A DNA stretch of 64,000 bases. Source: Phyllobacteriaceae bacterium (GTDB lineage: Bacteria > Pseudomonadota > Alphaproteobacteria > Rhizobiales > Rhizobiaceae). Each line of letters opens with the position of its first letter. Position 1 is the stretch's first letter. Both the position numbers and the translations under genes were made by a program. The notes beneath the pieces were generated by a model. It saw only the letters and a list, made by a program, of their open reading frames with translations. It did not search any database and was not told the DNA's origin. This document shows, piece after piece, positions 1 through 10,134 of the stretch. The DNA lies in the NCBI GenBank assembly GCA_016711085.1, contig JADJTR010000001.1:248001-312000 (forward strand). Reading direction: 5' to 3'.

Positions 1-1185
1 GAAATCATCCGTGTCGTTCAGGAGGCGACGACTGGTTTCCGGGTGGTCAAGTCTTACGCGCTGGAGCCGCTGCTGAAACGCGACATGGATTCGGCGATTC
101 GCGCCGTCGAAAAGCGGTCCAACGCCATTTCGCGCATCGAGGCGGCGACATCTCCCTTGATGGAAACATTGGCGGGCCTGGCGATCGCCGGCGCGATCTC
201 GCTCAGCGCCGTTTCCATTTTCCAGGATGTGCAGCGACCGGGCGAAATGATTTCCTTCATCACCGCCCTGCTGCTCGCCTATGAGCCGGCGAAGCGTCTG
301 GCGCGTATGCGCGTCCAGATCGAATCGAACTTGGTCGGCGTGCGAATGCTGTTTGAAATCCTTGATCACCCCATCGCGCTGAAGGAAGTTCCCGACGCCA
401 TCGATCTGCCGGCAGGGCCGGGCCTGATCCGGTTGGAGAAGGTCGGCTTCGGCTATGCTGGCGGGCCGGCGGTGCTCAAGGAACTCGATGTCACCTTCGA
501 GCCGGGCAAGGTGACGGCCCTGGTCGGGCCTTCGGGCGCCGGAAAATCAACGATCATCAATCTCATCATGCGCTTGTACGATCCCGAGAAAGGGCGGGTC
601 ACGATCGATGGTCACGACATTTCGAAAGTGACGCTCGCGTCGCTGCGCAAGCGTTTCTCCTATGTAGGCCAGGATCCGTTCCTGTTCGTCGGGACGGTGC
701 GACACAACATTGCGCTCGGCGCCGAAGGGGCGAGCGACGAGGATATCGTGCGTGCGGCAAGGGCCGCCAATGCGCATGATTTCATCATGTCCCTGCCCAA
801 CGGTTACGAATCCGATGTTGGCGAGAATGGCCGCAATCTTTCCGGCGGCCAAAAGCAGCGCATCACGGTCGCCCGCGCTTTCCTGCGCAATTGCGATTTC
901 CTGATCCTCGACGAGGCGACGAGTTCCCTCGATTCCGAATCGGAAGCCGGTATCCGCGCCGCAGTCGAGGAACTGGCCCATGGCCGCACGACGATCACGA
1001 TCGCGCACCGGCTTTCCACGGTCGCGCGCGCCGACAAGATCGTCGTGCTCGACGGCGGCGAAGTTGTCGAGCAGGGTCCGCCGGACGTCTTGCTGAGAAA
1101 TGGCGGCGCTTACCGTCGCCTTTACGAATTCCAGTTGTTGCCGGATGCCGGGCTGGAATCCCCGACCCAATCCGCTTTAGGCTGA
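1..1185 (+). CDS. ABC exporter, fused permease/ATPase (5' partial)
   Basis: This is the 3' part of a half-size exporter of the MsbA/LapB type that has a membrane domain followed by an ATPase domain. The frame is open from base 1, so the true start lies upstream of the window. The first ~125 residues are the end of the transmembrane domain. The nucleotide-binding domain then shows Walker A (GPSGAGKST, near base 530), the signature LSGGQKQR (near 840), Walker B (FLILDEATSSLD, near 897) and the switch histidine in TIAHRLS (near 1000). Substrate cannot be told. The following glycan-modification genes suggest a lipid-linked glycan or surface polymer, but that is inference from context only. Confidence 0.93.
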   Translation, partial: EIIRVVQEATTGFRVVKSYALEPLLKRDMDSAIRAVEKRSNAISRIEAATSPLMETLAGLAIAGAISLSAVSIFQDVQRPGEMISFITALLLAYEPAKRLARMRVQIESNLVGVRMLFEILDHPIALKEVPDAIDLPAGPGLIRLEKVGFGYAGGPAVLKELDVTFEPGKVTALVGPSGAGKSTIINLIMRLYDPEKGRVTIDGHDISKVTLASLRKRFSYVGQDPFLFVGTVRHNIALGAEGASDEDIVRAARAANAHDFIMSLPNGYESDVGENGRNLSGGQKQRITVARAFLRNCDFLILDEATSSLDSESEAGIRAAVEELAHGRTTITIAHRLSTVARADKIVVLDGGEVVEQGPPDVLLRNGGAYRRLYEFQLLPDAGLESPTQSALG

Positions 1186-1525
1186 ACGCAAGCCGGCCCT
1201 CGGCGGGAGTTCAGAGGTCATGGTCATCGGATTCGTAAATCCATCTTGAAAACCAGGAGTCTTCTTTTTGGCATGCCGCCATGGAGTTGCTTCTATCCGG
1301 CCGGACAGTCGGCTATTGAGTTTGCGGTCTGTATAGCGCCGATCGACTCTGTCATAGTGCTGATTTTTAACCTAAGAATCCCTTCGGACAATTTGCCGTT
1401 TGGTCCAAACGGGATGAGAGTGTTTGAGAAATCACAAAGAATCGGCCGGAAGTACGTTTGCTCTTGCTTGGAGGAAAATTGCTCGCTATTAAGCCATCCG
1501 GCATGGTCAGCGGAGTGGTAATTAA
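1186..1525. other. AT-richer intergenic region, no supported gene
   Basis: This 340-base stretch follows the exporter stop and precedes a GTG-started methyltransferase gene. It is clearly AT-richer than the flanking exporter gene. A short frame at 1246-1521 has no recognisable domain and no good ribosome binding site, so I do not call it. The last bases carry GGAG (about 1512-1515), which serves as the ribosome binding site of the next gene. Promoter elements for the downstream glycan cluster probably lie here, but I see no clear -35/-10 pair. Confidence 0.5.
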
Positions 1526-3202
1526 GTGAGTAGTGCAGTTAAAAAAATAATGAAGCGCCTTGCTGGAACAGCACACCGTGGCGGTGCATTCAATTCAGAG
1601 GTATTGCTGGCTATTTCTGAAAATCTTCCCAGTGGCGATATTACAACACTCGAAACCGGGTGCGGCAAATCGTCGATAATGTTTTCGCACATGGCTCGAC
1701 GACACTTCGTATTTGCTTACGACGATAGGGGCGCGGACGGGAGTTCGGTAGATCTCGTTCAACAGGATCCGGAGTTCAAGACGGAAACGACGACATGGAT
1801 TTTCGGGCCGACGCAGAAAACGCTGCCGACCTTTGCGTTCGATGATTTGCTAGTCGACGTGATCCTCATTGACGGACCACACGGATATCCTTTTCCCCAT
1901 TTCGAATATGCCATACTCTACGACAAGCTGAAGCCGGGCGGCGTCCTGATCCTGGATGATGTCCACATTCCTTCGATCGGCAACATGTACGATCTGTTGC
2001 GCGAAGACCGGATGTATGAAGAAATCGGTGTTATCGCTACAACTGGCTTGCTTAGGCGAACCGGAATCGAAGGTGTACCGCCCGACGGCGATCATTGGTA
2101 CGAACAAAGCTATAATTACATGCGATTTCCATTACCGGTGAATAAGTACAAACCTAATCGGTCTGTGACACTTGGCAGCATACTCGACTTGACAAATAGT
2201 GATATGCGCGCCCGGCATGTTGTTAAGTCGATAGAGCCGGCTTTCGAAGTATTCGAATCTGGCGTTATCCAGACGACGGATATCGGCGCGACATTCGAAG
2301 TCGAACTGCCGTCCAAAGCGCCGGAGCAATTGTCGCTTCGGTTCTCTTATCGGTCGATCCACCGCGATGCCGCCGAAGGCGCATTTGTTTCGATCAATGG
2401 GCGAAAATGGCCCTTGGCGTATGCGCCTGACTGGTCATCGGCGGAATTCGCGTTCGAACGGCCTGAGAACGGGCGCGTGATTGTTACGTTGACGCACCCA
2501 AAAGCGATTCCGGAGCACGACAGGCAAACCAAGCGTTATGAGTTCCGCCGACTTGGTTCCTTTCTGAAAGGCATTTCGTTCGCGGCTGCAGGCGCACCGG
2601 GTATTCCGAAGGATTCCGAAGCTGCTCAACCGTTGTCCAACTCAGATGCCGGGACGTTGAAATCGCGCGTTTCGGCGACGTTGGCCGAATATGCCAAGCG
2701 CTTCAAATACAGCGCTGCGCCGGGAGTCAGCGAGCACCCATACCTCGAAAGTTCCGCCGGCGAACCGATTTCGGAAATGCATGCACTCCTGCCACGAAAG
2801 GCAAATTGGTCAATTGCGGAGTTGCTTGCCTTCGAAGGCGCGGAATTCGCCGACGCGGCGGCGTGGGCGCTCGCCGGTCGTCCGGCGACGGCGGATGAAC
2901 GCCTGTCCGTCGGCGATGGCAATCGCGCCGGCGCGAAAGTGGAATTCGTGGTCGCGCTCGATCATGCAAACAGGAAGGCCCGCAATAGCATTCGCGTGCT
3001 CGATCTTGGCTTTGGACGTCGGATGTGGCGTACCGCGCGGTTTTTCGAGCGTAGCGGCTGGTCCGCCGCTGCGCGCATCACCAAAAGTCTTTTCAGGAAT
3101 CATGCGAGGCGGCTTGTTGAACGCAACGTCGCGGTAACGGCGCAGATCCAGCATCTGCAGTTGCTTATTCGCTCGGTCCGTTTCGCGGCCAAGAAGGTTT
3201 GA
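1526..3202 (+). CDS. class I SAM-dependent methyltransferase with C-terminal accessory domains
   Basis: The protein has 558 residues. The N-terminal ~190 residues look like a Methyltransf_24-type Rossmann methyltransferase: motif I is TLETGCGKSS, an acidic strand reads VDVILIDGPHGYPFPHFEYA, and KPGGVLILDDVH follows. Residues ~215-340 look like a beta-rich accessory domain, and the rest has no family I recognise. The GTG start at 1526 is favoured by GGAG about ten bases upstream; an ATG nine codons later is the alternative. It opens an AT-richer run of glycan genes and is followed four bases later by a glycosyltransferase. The acceptor is unknown, probably a sugar in a surface polysaccharide. 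Confidence 0.75.
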   Translation: MSSAVKKIMKRLAGTAHRGGAFNSEVLLAISENLPSGDITTLETGCGKSSIMFSHMARRHFVFAYDDRGADGSSVDLVQQDPEFKTETTTWIFGPTQKTLPTFAFDDLLVDVILIDGPHGYPFPHFEYAILYDKLKPGGVLILDDVHIPSIGNMYDLLREDRMYEEIGVIATTGLLRRTGIEGVPPDGDHWYEQSYNYMRFPLPVNKYKPNRSVTLGSILDLTNSDMRARHVVKSIEPAFEVFESGVIQTTDIGATFEVELPSKAPEQLSLRFSYRSIHRDAAEGAFVSINGRKWPLAYAPDWSSAEFAFERPENGRVIVTLTHPKAIPEHDRQTKRYEFRRLGSFLKGISFAAAGAPGIPKDSEAAQPLSNSDAGTLKSRVSATLAEYAKRFKYSAAPGVSEHPYLESSAGEPISEMHALLPRKANWSIAELLAFEGAEFADAAAWALAGRPATADERLSVGDGNRAGAKVEFVVALDHANRKARNSIRVLDLGFGRRMWRTARFFERSGWSAAARITKSLFRNHARRLVERNVAVTAQIQHLQLLIRSVRFAAKKV

Positions 3203-3206
3203 CGAA

Positions 3207-4396
3207 GTGAAGCGTGTCGTCATTGCGAATTTCTATCCCGTCTGGCCGCCAATGGGCCGGGGACAGCGGCGCATATTCTTCCTCGCCAGGGAGCTTGCAA
3301 AGACATTCGATGTGGAATTGATGGTTCTTGATCGCATGGGCGTCAACAAGACGACCAAATTCACGCGTTCCTTCCGGGAAACCCGGGTGACGGCCGATAC
3401 CCGCTTCCGTGCATTTGAGCACGCACTGGAGAAACGCGTCAAGTTTTCAGCCGATATTGCCTATGCGATGCATTGGGACGAGTGCACCATTTACAATGAT
3501 CTTCTCGCTGAGAGGGCCGAGACAGCGGATGTGATGATCACGGCGCATCCCTATTCGATGTACGCACTTCAGAAAGCCAGGCAAAAGCGCCCGATACCGA
3601 TCGTTTTCGACTCCCAGAACGTTGAGCTCCGCCAGAAGGCGCCGTTGTTCGGCGAGAACAGGGACCTCGTCGACGCGCTGCGTCAGATCGAATCCTCGGC
3701 TCTGGTCGAATCCGACAGGGTCATTGCCTGCTCCGTCGACGATGCGGCGGCTTTCGGCGAAGACTACGGATTCGACGTGTCGAAGATCGCCATCATCGAG
3801 AACGGCGTCGACGCCTGGGGCGTTCCTTCCGTCCCGGAAGAAACCAGAAACCAGATTTTGGACGGCCTCGGTCTGCGGGACAAATTGGTCGCCGTGTTCG
3901 GCGGCAGTATGCATTTTCCCAACCTCAGGGCGGTGGACCGAATCCTCGATTTTGCACGCGCCGCGCCTGACGTCGTCTTCCTGATCCTTGGCGGTGTTTG
4001 CAACTTCGACAAGCTGAAATCGGCCGTGCCCGCGAACGTGATCCCCTTGGGCGAAGTCGACGAAAGCGTTAAATGGTTGGCGTTTGCTATCAGCGACATT
4101 GGGTTGAATCCGATGGATTTGAAACCGGCACCAACATCAAGATGTTCGAGTATTGCGCCGCCGGTCTTGCCACGGTAACTTCACCCTTCGGTGCCCGCGG
4201 GATAGGCCTGAATCCCGGCGAAGAGATGATTGTTTGCGAGGTCAACGCAATGGGAGCAGCCTTGGCTGCCATGTCGGTTTCCGATCGGCCAAAGCTCAGA
4301 CACATAGGACAGATGGCGAAAGCCGCGACCGTTGCCACTGCAGATTGGTCGGCTATTGGTCAGCGGTATGTTTCGCTCTTAAACGCGTTGGTCTAG
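3207..4396 (+). CDS. glycosyltransferase, GT4/GT1-like, frameshifted
   Basis: This is a GT-B fold glycosyltransferase read in two frames. The N-terminal part (3207 to about 4120) has the MGRGQRRIFFLARELA loop, the inter-domain DSQNVELRQK and the IIENGVD strand. The C-terminal part (about 4120-4396) continues with GTNIKMFEYCAAGLATVTSPFGARGI, the nucleotide-sugar binding motif. The join falls at GATTTGAAACC, where one missing base restores a GLNPM...ETGTNIKMFEY motif that is typical of the family. The start is GTG at 3207, four bases after the methyltransferase stop. The break may be an assembly error or a real lesion. Donor and acceptor sugars are not known. Confidence 0.75.
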
Positions 4397-4439
4397 GAAA
4401 AGGGGGGGGGCTACTCCGATTCTTCACGAAAGCGCTTTC

Positions 4440-6124
4440 ATGTCATCGCAGCATGTGGAAAAATCTATCGATTATTACTATAAGAATGTTTTCTCCAATA
4501 AAAGAGCGCCAGTATCGGTTTCATTCGGTGATTGTGAGTACGAGCATTTTTTTCATAAGAATGGACTGCATCATTCCTATCCCGGAGGTATAGACGCAGT
4601 TTCGAAGTATGTTGAAAGCGCGCGGGGCAATGTAACCTTTCCTGTCGCCGGGCATGTTGACGTCGCCTACATCGGTGTCGGCCCCTTGTTCAAAACAGTG
4701 CAGGCGATCGAAGCAGCCGTCAGATTGTTTGCCGATCCGCTATCCTTGTACTTTCCGGCCTCGACGTGCCGACGAATTATAATTTATTGAAATACATTGT
4801 GGAAGATAAGGAATTTTATCTGCATTTCCTCATGGAGAACACCGCTTTCATTGGGTTTCACCGGGCGGCGTCGAGTCCGAAACGTCAGTGGTGGGAAGAA
4901 GGTTACAACGCCGCCTACTATCCTTCATGGGATTTCCAGCATTTTGCATTGGAGCCGAAGGCGCCGGTGGCGTTGAAATATGACAATGGTCTCGCTGCCC
5001 TCGGGCCCGAACATGAGCGCGGATTTCTGGCCGATGCCGGCCGGATATTTTCGTATGGACCTTACTCAAGATACAGGTTGAAACTGCGTGATTTCGGCGG
5101 TGAAGGCGTCGGTCGAATCGAAGTGGCGGTAACCCTGCGGCCGGCAGTTGACCCCACGAACACCATGCAAGCAGCGGAGCTGGATATACAACTCGACAAT
5201 GGTGATCCCGTGGCGGTGAAGCTTGGATCGATGCATCCGGCAGTCATCCGGCTGGAAGCGGACGCACCGGCCGATGGTGTGATCGGGCTTTCCTTTCGCC
5301 ACAAGGGAAAGGCAGCCGGCTTTCCGTTCAACGTGACTTGCGCTTCGGACTTGTTGGGAGCCCGCAACATCGAATTGTTCGCAGTGAGCGTCGCGCCGTC
5401 GCCGATAGCCGGCGGCGTTGGCGAAATACGCCGGACACGGGGCGAGATTTGCGAATTCGGATACGAGGGACAGGGTTTCAGCTTTCTGGTCAATGATCGC
5501 CACGACAGTATCCAAGCCTATCATTACGCAGGAGAATTTTACGAAATCGAAGAGTTGGAGCTGATTCGATCCCACGTGATGCGCGGCGCGCGAATATTGG
5601 ATGTTGGGGCGAATATCGGCAATCATTGCGTTTATTTTTCGCGAGTCATGGGCGCCAGTAGCATAACTCCTATAGAAGTGCAGCCAAAAGTGATAAGTCT
5701 TCTGTCGATTAATTTAAAACTCAACGATCTATCCGGGATAGATACTTCACGCCTTGGCGTTGGGTTTGGAAAAAAAGAAGATACTGCGAACATATTCATC
5801 CCGCAGGCATTTAATGTTGCCGGCGCCCAATTCAGATCGGACAGCAGAGGTGAATTCCGGATTCGTCGAGGCGATGACGTTATCGCGGGGTCGGATTTCG
5901 ACTTCATCAAGATTGATGTCGAAGGCATGGAATGTGACGTCGTCGAGGGGCTTTCCGAAACGATCGGCCGGTGCAAACCGATCATGTTCGTAGAAGTCTG
6001 GAACGACAACCTGGCTCGATTCCATGAGCAGTTGAGAACACTGAATTACGAAGTGATCGCTGAATTCCGCCGATACGATATCGCTACCAATCTCCTGGTT
6101 CGGAGTATAAAAGAAAATGGCTGA
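4440..6124 (+). CDS. FkbM-family methyltransferase with long N-terminal extension, frameshifted
   Basis: The C-terminal ~230 residues are an FkbM-type SAM methyltransferase: RILDVGANIGNHCVYFSRVM is motif I, and FIKIDVEGMECDVVEGL is the family's second signature. Before it lie about 330 residues containing a beta-rich region without a family I can name. The reading frame changes near 4735: AIEAAVRLFADP in the first frame continues as AILVLSGLDVPTNYNLLKYI in the second, which needs one extra base. No independent ribosome binding site precedes the second part, so I annotate one gene. It overlaps the next gene by 8 bases. Likely role is O-methylation of a glycan, inferred from neighbours. Confidence 0.68.
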
Positions 6125-6968
6125 GGTTGACTTGCAAAATAGTGAAGTGTGTCGTCTCTGCGGTGGCGTCGCAAAACATATTTTTTATAAAAAAATTCTG
6201 CGAAGATATGATGTGAATTTCTTCAAATGTAGCGGATGCGGGAGTCAGCAGACAGAAAAAGCTTATTGGCTCGATGAAGCGTACTCGATACCGGGGCTCC
6301 ACATTGATGTCGGCGCGGCAAGCCGGTCCGTCAAGAATTGGTTGTCTGCATCGGCGTTTTTGGATCGTCTGGCCATTCCCCGATCGGCCCTGGGCGTGGA
6401 TTTCGGCTCTGGTCCAGGTTTGTTCGCTTCCTTGATGCGAAACGGCGGGCGTGACTTCCGCAGCTACGATTCATACACAAGACCGACCTTTTCCAGCTAT
6501 TTCGCGGTGGAAAATGTGGAGGGTTTGAATCCTGAGATCATTACGGCTTTCGAGGTTTTCGAGCATCTTCCCGAACCCAGGAAAACCATGGACGCCCTGC
6601 TTTCCATGAGGGCGCCTCTGGTGATTTTCACGACGTGGCCGGTCGATGGACAAGGTGAGGACTGGATCTACTATCTTCCTGACTGTGGACAGCATATTTT
6701 CTTTTTTTCTACCGATGCCCTGCGAATGATCGGTCGCAACCACGGTTACACCATGACAATCTGCCAGTATTTTTATATATATTTCGACGAGGGAAAGTTG
6801 AGCCAGGATCAAGTCGCCGCAATCGACGATTTTTCGCTCAATGCGGTCGCCATTTTCAAAGGCGCCGCTTTCGACACGATCAACCGGGTCGTGAATGGCA
6901 ACGAACACATTGATGCCGATCTGGCGACCGCGATGGCTCGATTTGCCGGAGAACTCGGTGACGGTTAG
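6117..6968 (+). CDS. class I SAM-dependent methyltransferase with N-terminal zinc-ribbon
   Basis: The 283-residue protein begins with a CRLCG...CSGCGSQ pair of CxxC motifs (residues ~12-42) that probably bind zinc. A Methyltransf_23-like Rossmann domain follows, with VDFGSGPGLFASLM as the glycine-rich SAM loop and ITAFEVFEHLPEP as the next motif. This arrangement is common in methyltransferases that act on nucleotide sugars or glycans. The ATG overlaps the upstream FkbM gene by eight bases, so the two are probably translated together. It ends the AT-richer glycan cluster. Confidence 0.78.
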   Translation: MAEVDLQNSEVCRLCGGVAKHIFYKKILRRYDVNFFKCSGCGSQQTEKAYWLDEAYSIPGLHIDVGAASRSVKNWLSASAFLDRLAIPRSALGVDFGSGPGLFASLMRNGGRDFRSYDSYTRPTFSSYFAVENVEGLNPEIITAFEVFEHLPEPRKTMDALLSMRAPLVIFTTWPVDGQGEDWIYYLPDCGQHIFFFSTDALRMIGRNHGYTMTICQYFYIYFDEGKLSQDQVAAIDDFSLNAVAIFKGAAFDTINRVVNGNEHIDADLATAMARFAGELGDG

Positions 6969-7086
6969 CGCGCCTTCCCGGCAAGGCAATCTCCGCTGAT
7001 CTCATGGCTTTGGCTGTGGTTTGACCGCGCGTTCCGGCCGCAATTGCGCTATGACAGCCGGCAAAGCGCAATTGGAGCCGTTTTCC

Positions 7087-7977
7087 ATGCTGGCCCTTCT
7101 GCTCCGGGCATTGATTTTTGTCGATATTCTCGTCGCAGCGCTGCTGTGGCCGTGGGCGGTTGCCCGCTTCGGCGCCAGCGGCGGCGTGCTGGCGTTCGTC
7201 AAACTGCTGGTCGTTCCGCCGACGCTGCTGCTCGCTTGCGCCTATGTCGTGTCGCGCCTCAAAGCGAGCCCGCGTCCGGCGCGTATCGGTTCGATCACGC
7301 TTTTCGCGGTGGTCGAGGAATGGCTGTCTCTTTTGGCGTTGTTCATTGTCATTCAGCCGTTCCAGCGCTGGTTCATGGGTTCGGACGCCGTCGGACGTCT
7401 GCCGTCCGGCAAGATACCGGTTCTCCTGGTTCACGGTTACATGTGCAATCGCGGTTTCTGGTGGGCGTTTCGGCGGAAATTGCGCGGCCGCGGCCATGCG
7501 GTCGCCACGGTGACCCTAGAGACGCCGTTTTCCGACATTGACATCCTCGCCGCAGAACTCGACCGCCGCATCGAGGCGCTGTGCGCCGAAACCGGCGCGA
7601 CGAAGGTGCAACTCGTCACCCATTCGATGGGCGGCCTCGTCGCCCGCGCCTATGGGCGGCGCAAGGGCTGGAGCCGCGTCGACCGCTTCGTCGCGCTCGC
7701 CGCGCCGCATCGGGGCACGGTCATCGCCTGGTTCGGTTTGGGCGTGAACGCCCGGCAGATGCGCCCCGGCTCGGATTGGCTGGACGCACTCAACCGCGAG
7801 CCCCCGCCGCCGGTCCCGACGACGGTGATCTGGAGCGCCGGCGACGAGGTGATCGCGCCGCAGGACTCCTCGCAACTGGCCGGCGCGCGCGACATCGTCG
7901 TGTCGGCCACCGGCCATGTCGCCATGGCCTTTTCGGCCGCGTTCGCAGATTTGGTCGCCGCGGAGCTGGTGGACTGA
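7087..7977 (+). CDS. membrane-anchored alpha/beta hydrolase (triacylglycerol lipase-like)
   Basis: The N-terminus has two to three hydrophobic helices (LLLRALIFVDILVAALLW and nearby segments), followed by an alpha/beta hydrolase domain. The oxyanion strand is VLLVHGYMCNRGFWW, the nucleophile elbow is THSMGGLVAR (GxSxG-like), an aspartate sits in IWSAGDEVIAP, and the histidine is in ATGHVAM. The start at 7087 is chosen because GGAG lies nine bases upstream; an ATG at 7051 and a TTG at 7021 are in frame but lack such a site. It converges on the fatty acyl reductase gene and may supply or use fatty acids for the storage-lipid cluster, which is inference. Confidence 0.8.
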   Translation: MLALLLRALIFVDILVAALLWPWAVARFGASGGVLAFVKLLVVPPTLLLACAYVVSRLKASPRPARIGSITLFAVVEEWLSLLALFIVIQPFQRWFMGSDAVGRLPSGKIPVLLVHGYMCNRGFWWAFRRKLRGRGHAVATVTLETPFSDIDILAAELDRRIEALCAETGATKVQLVTHSMGGLVARAYGRRKGWSRVDRFVALAAPHRGTVIAWFGLGVNARQMRPGSDWLDALNREPPPPVPTTVIWSAGDEVIAPQDSSQLAGARDIVVSATGHVAMAFSAAFADLVAAELVD

Positions 7978-7982
7978 GAGTC

Positions 7983-9968
7983 CTACAAATGCAGCCCCTT
8001 CATGATCGTCATGACCGTGATCTGGTCGGCGGTCAGCATTTCCTGGCCCGCCTTGCCGCCCTTTGACGCATCCGAGTCCGGAAACATCCGGTACATCGTG
8101 TTTGACACGATCTGGGCGATGCGCGGCGCCACGGCGTGCAGCGTCTGGCCGAAGATGCCGAGTCTCGTGGCGATTCGCGCCGGCCGGTGGATGATCGCAT
8201 CGACCACCAGATCGGCCGCTTCGTCGGGCGAAAGCGTCGGCACGTTCTGGTAAAGCTTGGTCGGCGCGATCATGTCGGTGCGCACCAGCGGCATGTTGAT
8301 CGAGGTGAAGTGGATGCCCCGATCGAGGTATTCCGACGCGGCGCAGCGTGTCCACGCGTCCATCGCCGCCTTTGACGCGACGTAGGCTGAAAAGCGCGGC
8401 GCGTTGGTCAGCACGCCGATCGACGAGATGTTGATGATATGGCCGCGCTTCTTTTTGGCCATGTCGGGCAGCACCCCGAGCGTAAGTCTCAACGCACCGA
8501 AATAATTGACCTGCATGGTGCGCTCGAAATCGTGGAAGCGCTCGTAGGAATTCTCGATGCCGCGCCGGATCGAACGCCCGGCATTGTTGACGAGAATGTC
8601 GACCCCGCCATGTTCGCTGACCAGCCAGTTGGTCAGTTTTTCGCATTGCGCCATGTCGGCGACATCGGCGGAAAACGCAATCAGCGTGACGCCGGCGGCC
8701 TTTGCCTCGGCGCAGGCGGCGCTGAGCTTTTCCGCGTCGCGCCCGACAATGATCGTTTTCGCTCCGGCCGAGGCGATCTTCATCGCCGTCGCCTTGCCGA
8801 TGCCGGCGGAACCGCCGGTCACCACCACGACCCTGCCGGCGACGCGGCCGTGCAGGGACCGGTCGATGTGCAGATCGGGATCGAGGTGGCGTTCCCAATA
8901 GTCCCAGAGCCGCCAGGCATAGGTCTCGATGTGCGGCACGCGGATTCCGGCCGGCTCCAGCAGCTTCTGCGCCTCGCGATTATCGAAGCGGGTGGGATAG
9001 TTGACGAACTGGAAGATGTCTTCCGGCAGGCCCAGATCCTTCATCACCGCGCGGCGGATGCGGCGGACCGGGGTCAGCGCCATCAGCGCCTTGGACACGC
9101 CGGACGGGATGAAGGAGAACAGCGAGGCGTTGACGCGCGCCGCCATCTCCGGCGCGTGGGCGGCGCGGGCGAAAATGTTGAGCACGTCGCCGACACGGCG
9201 CGGTTCCGGGTCGGTGAGGTGGAAGCACTTGCCGTCCTGCCCGTCGAGATGGGCGAGATGATCGAGTGCGGCGACGACGAAATCGACCGGTACGATGTTG
9301 ATGCGTCCGCCCTCGACGCCGATCGTCGGCATCCATGGCGGCAGGATCTTGCGCATCCGCTGAATCAGCTTGAAGAAGTAGTAGGGCCCGTCGATTTTCT
9401 CGGCTTCGCCGGTTTGCGAATCGCCAACCACGATGCCGGGGCGATAGACGCGCCAGGGCAGTTTGCATTCGCCGCGCACGACCTTCTCCGCCTGGTGTTT
9501 CGAGGCGTAGTAGGGGTGCTTGAGATTGGTCGCCTCGGCGAACATGTCTTCGCGGAACACGCCGTCATACATGCCCGCCGCCGCGATCGAGGAGATATGG
9601 TGGAAGCAGCGCGCGCCGATTTCCTCGGCGAATTTGACCGTGTTGCGGGTGCCTTCGACATTGGCGAGCATCTCGGCTTCCGCGTCGGCTTCCAGATCGT
9701 AGATCGCGGCGAGATGGAAAACATGGTCGATGCGGCCGGTCAGCTTCTTGGCGTCGGCCTTCGAGACCCCGAGCGCCTCCTTGGTCAGGTCGCCCTTGAC
9801 CGGGATGGCGCGGTCCTCGTTGACGCCCCATCCGGAGCGCAACGCGGCGACGCGTTCCTCGTTCGGGTTGCGCATGATGAAATGGACAACGGCGCCTGGC
9901 CGTTCGAGAAGCGTGCGCACCAGACGTTTTCCGATGAAGCCGCTCGCCCCTGTAACAAGATAGTTCAT
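7983..9968 (-). CDS. two-domain SDR, fatty acyl-CoA/ACP reductase-like
   Basis: The 661-residue protein has two NAD(P)-binding domains. Residues ~1-370 form an extended SDR/male-sterility-type reductase with TGASGFIG at 6-13 and the YYASKHQAEKVV active-site tyrosine/lysine. Residues ~380-640 form a classical SDR with VTGGSAGIGKA and YVASKAAMDAW. Length and domain order match the Marinobacter Maqu_2507 type of enzyme, which reduces fatty acyl-CoA or acyl-ACP to the alcohol. The ATG at 9968 is fixed by GGGAGGAAGG just upstream. A wax ester synthase 3.5 kb away and shared operators support a role in wax ester synthesis. Substrate is inferred, not shown. Confidence 0.85.
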   Translation of the reverse strand: MNYLVTGASGFIGKRLVRTLLERPGAVVHFIMRNPNEERVAALRSGWGVNEDRAIPVKGDLTKEALGVSKADAKKLTGRIDHVFHLAAIYDLEADAEAEMLANVEGTRNTVKFAEEIGARCFHHISSIAAAGMYDGVFREDMFAEATNLKHPYYASKHQAEKVVRGECKLPWRVYRPGIVVGDSQTGEAEKIDGPYYFFKLIQRMRKILPPWMPTIGVEGGRINIVPVDFVVAALDHLAHLDGQDGKCFHLTDPEPRRVGDVLNIFARAAHAPEMAARVNASLFSFIPSGVSKALMALTPVRRIRRAVMKDLGLPEDIFQFVNYPTRFDNREAQKLLEPAGIRVPHIETYAWRLWDYWERHLDPDLHIDRSLHGRVAGRVVVVTGGSAGIGKATAMKIASAGAKTIIVGRDAEKLSAACAEAKAAGVTLIAFSADVADMAQCEKLTNWLVSEHGGVDILVNNAGRSIRRGIENSYERFHDFERTMQVNYFGALRLTLGVLPDMAKKKRGHIINISSIGVLTNAPRFSAYVASKAAMDAWTRCAASEYLDRGIHFTSINMPLVRTDMIAPTKLYQNVPTLSPDEAADLVVDAIIHRPARIATRLGIFGQTLHAVAPRIAQIVSNTMYRMFPDSDASKGGKAGQEMLTADQITVMTIMKGLHL

Positions 9969-10017
9969 GGCCTTCCTCCCGGCGTGAAACAATGGAACCT
10001 GCTCCCGCGCCAACCGA

Positions 10018-10035
10018 TTAGAGGCTTGCCTCTAG
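10018..10035. promoter_or_regulatory. putative TetR-type operator O1 (TTAGAGGCTTGCCTCTAG)
   Basis: This 18-bp sequence is an almost perfect inverted repeat, with arms TTAGAGGC and GCCTCTAG. It lies in the 166-bp gap between the divergent fatty acyl reductase and phasin genes. A second copy of the same pattern follows with 22 bp between starts, about two helical turns. I infer that it binds the PhaD-like TetR protein encoded at 12079-12723. Confidence 0.65.
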
Positions 10036-10039
10036 ACGA

Positions 10040-10057
10040 TTAGGCGGCGTCCTCTAA
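10040..10057. promoter_or_regulatory. putative TetR-type operator O2 (TTAGGCGGCGTCCTCTAA)
   Basis: Second operator-like element in the reductase/phasin divergent promoter. It keeps the TTAG...CTCTAA ends and the 18-bp length of O1, and 16 of its 18 bases match the third copy at 15054-15071 in front of the wax ester synthase gene. The repetition of one 18-bp word only in front of these lipid genes is what supports the call. Confidence 0.68.
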
Positions 10058-10134
10058 TTCCGCACTCTATGTTTGCACCATAGCCAAGGGCGAGTCATCC
10101 GGCTTCGGATCGCCAAAACCGATGGAGCATCACA

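Noticed and set aside
1246..1521. Short plus-strand frame in the AT-rich gap
   Set aside because: No recognisable domain, no ribosome binding site, and it lies where a promoter for the methyltransferase gene is expected.
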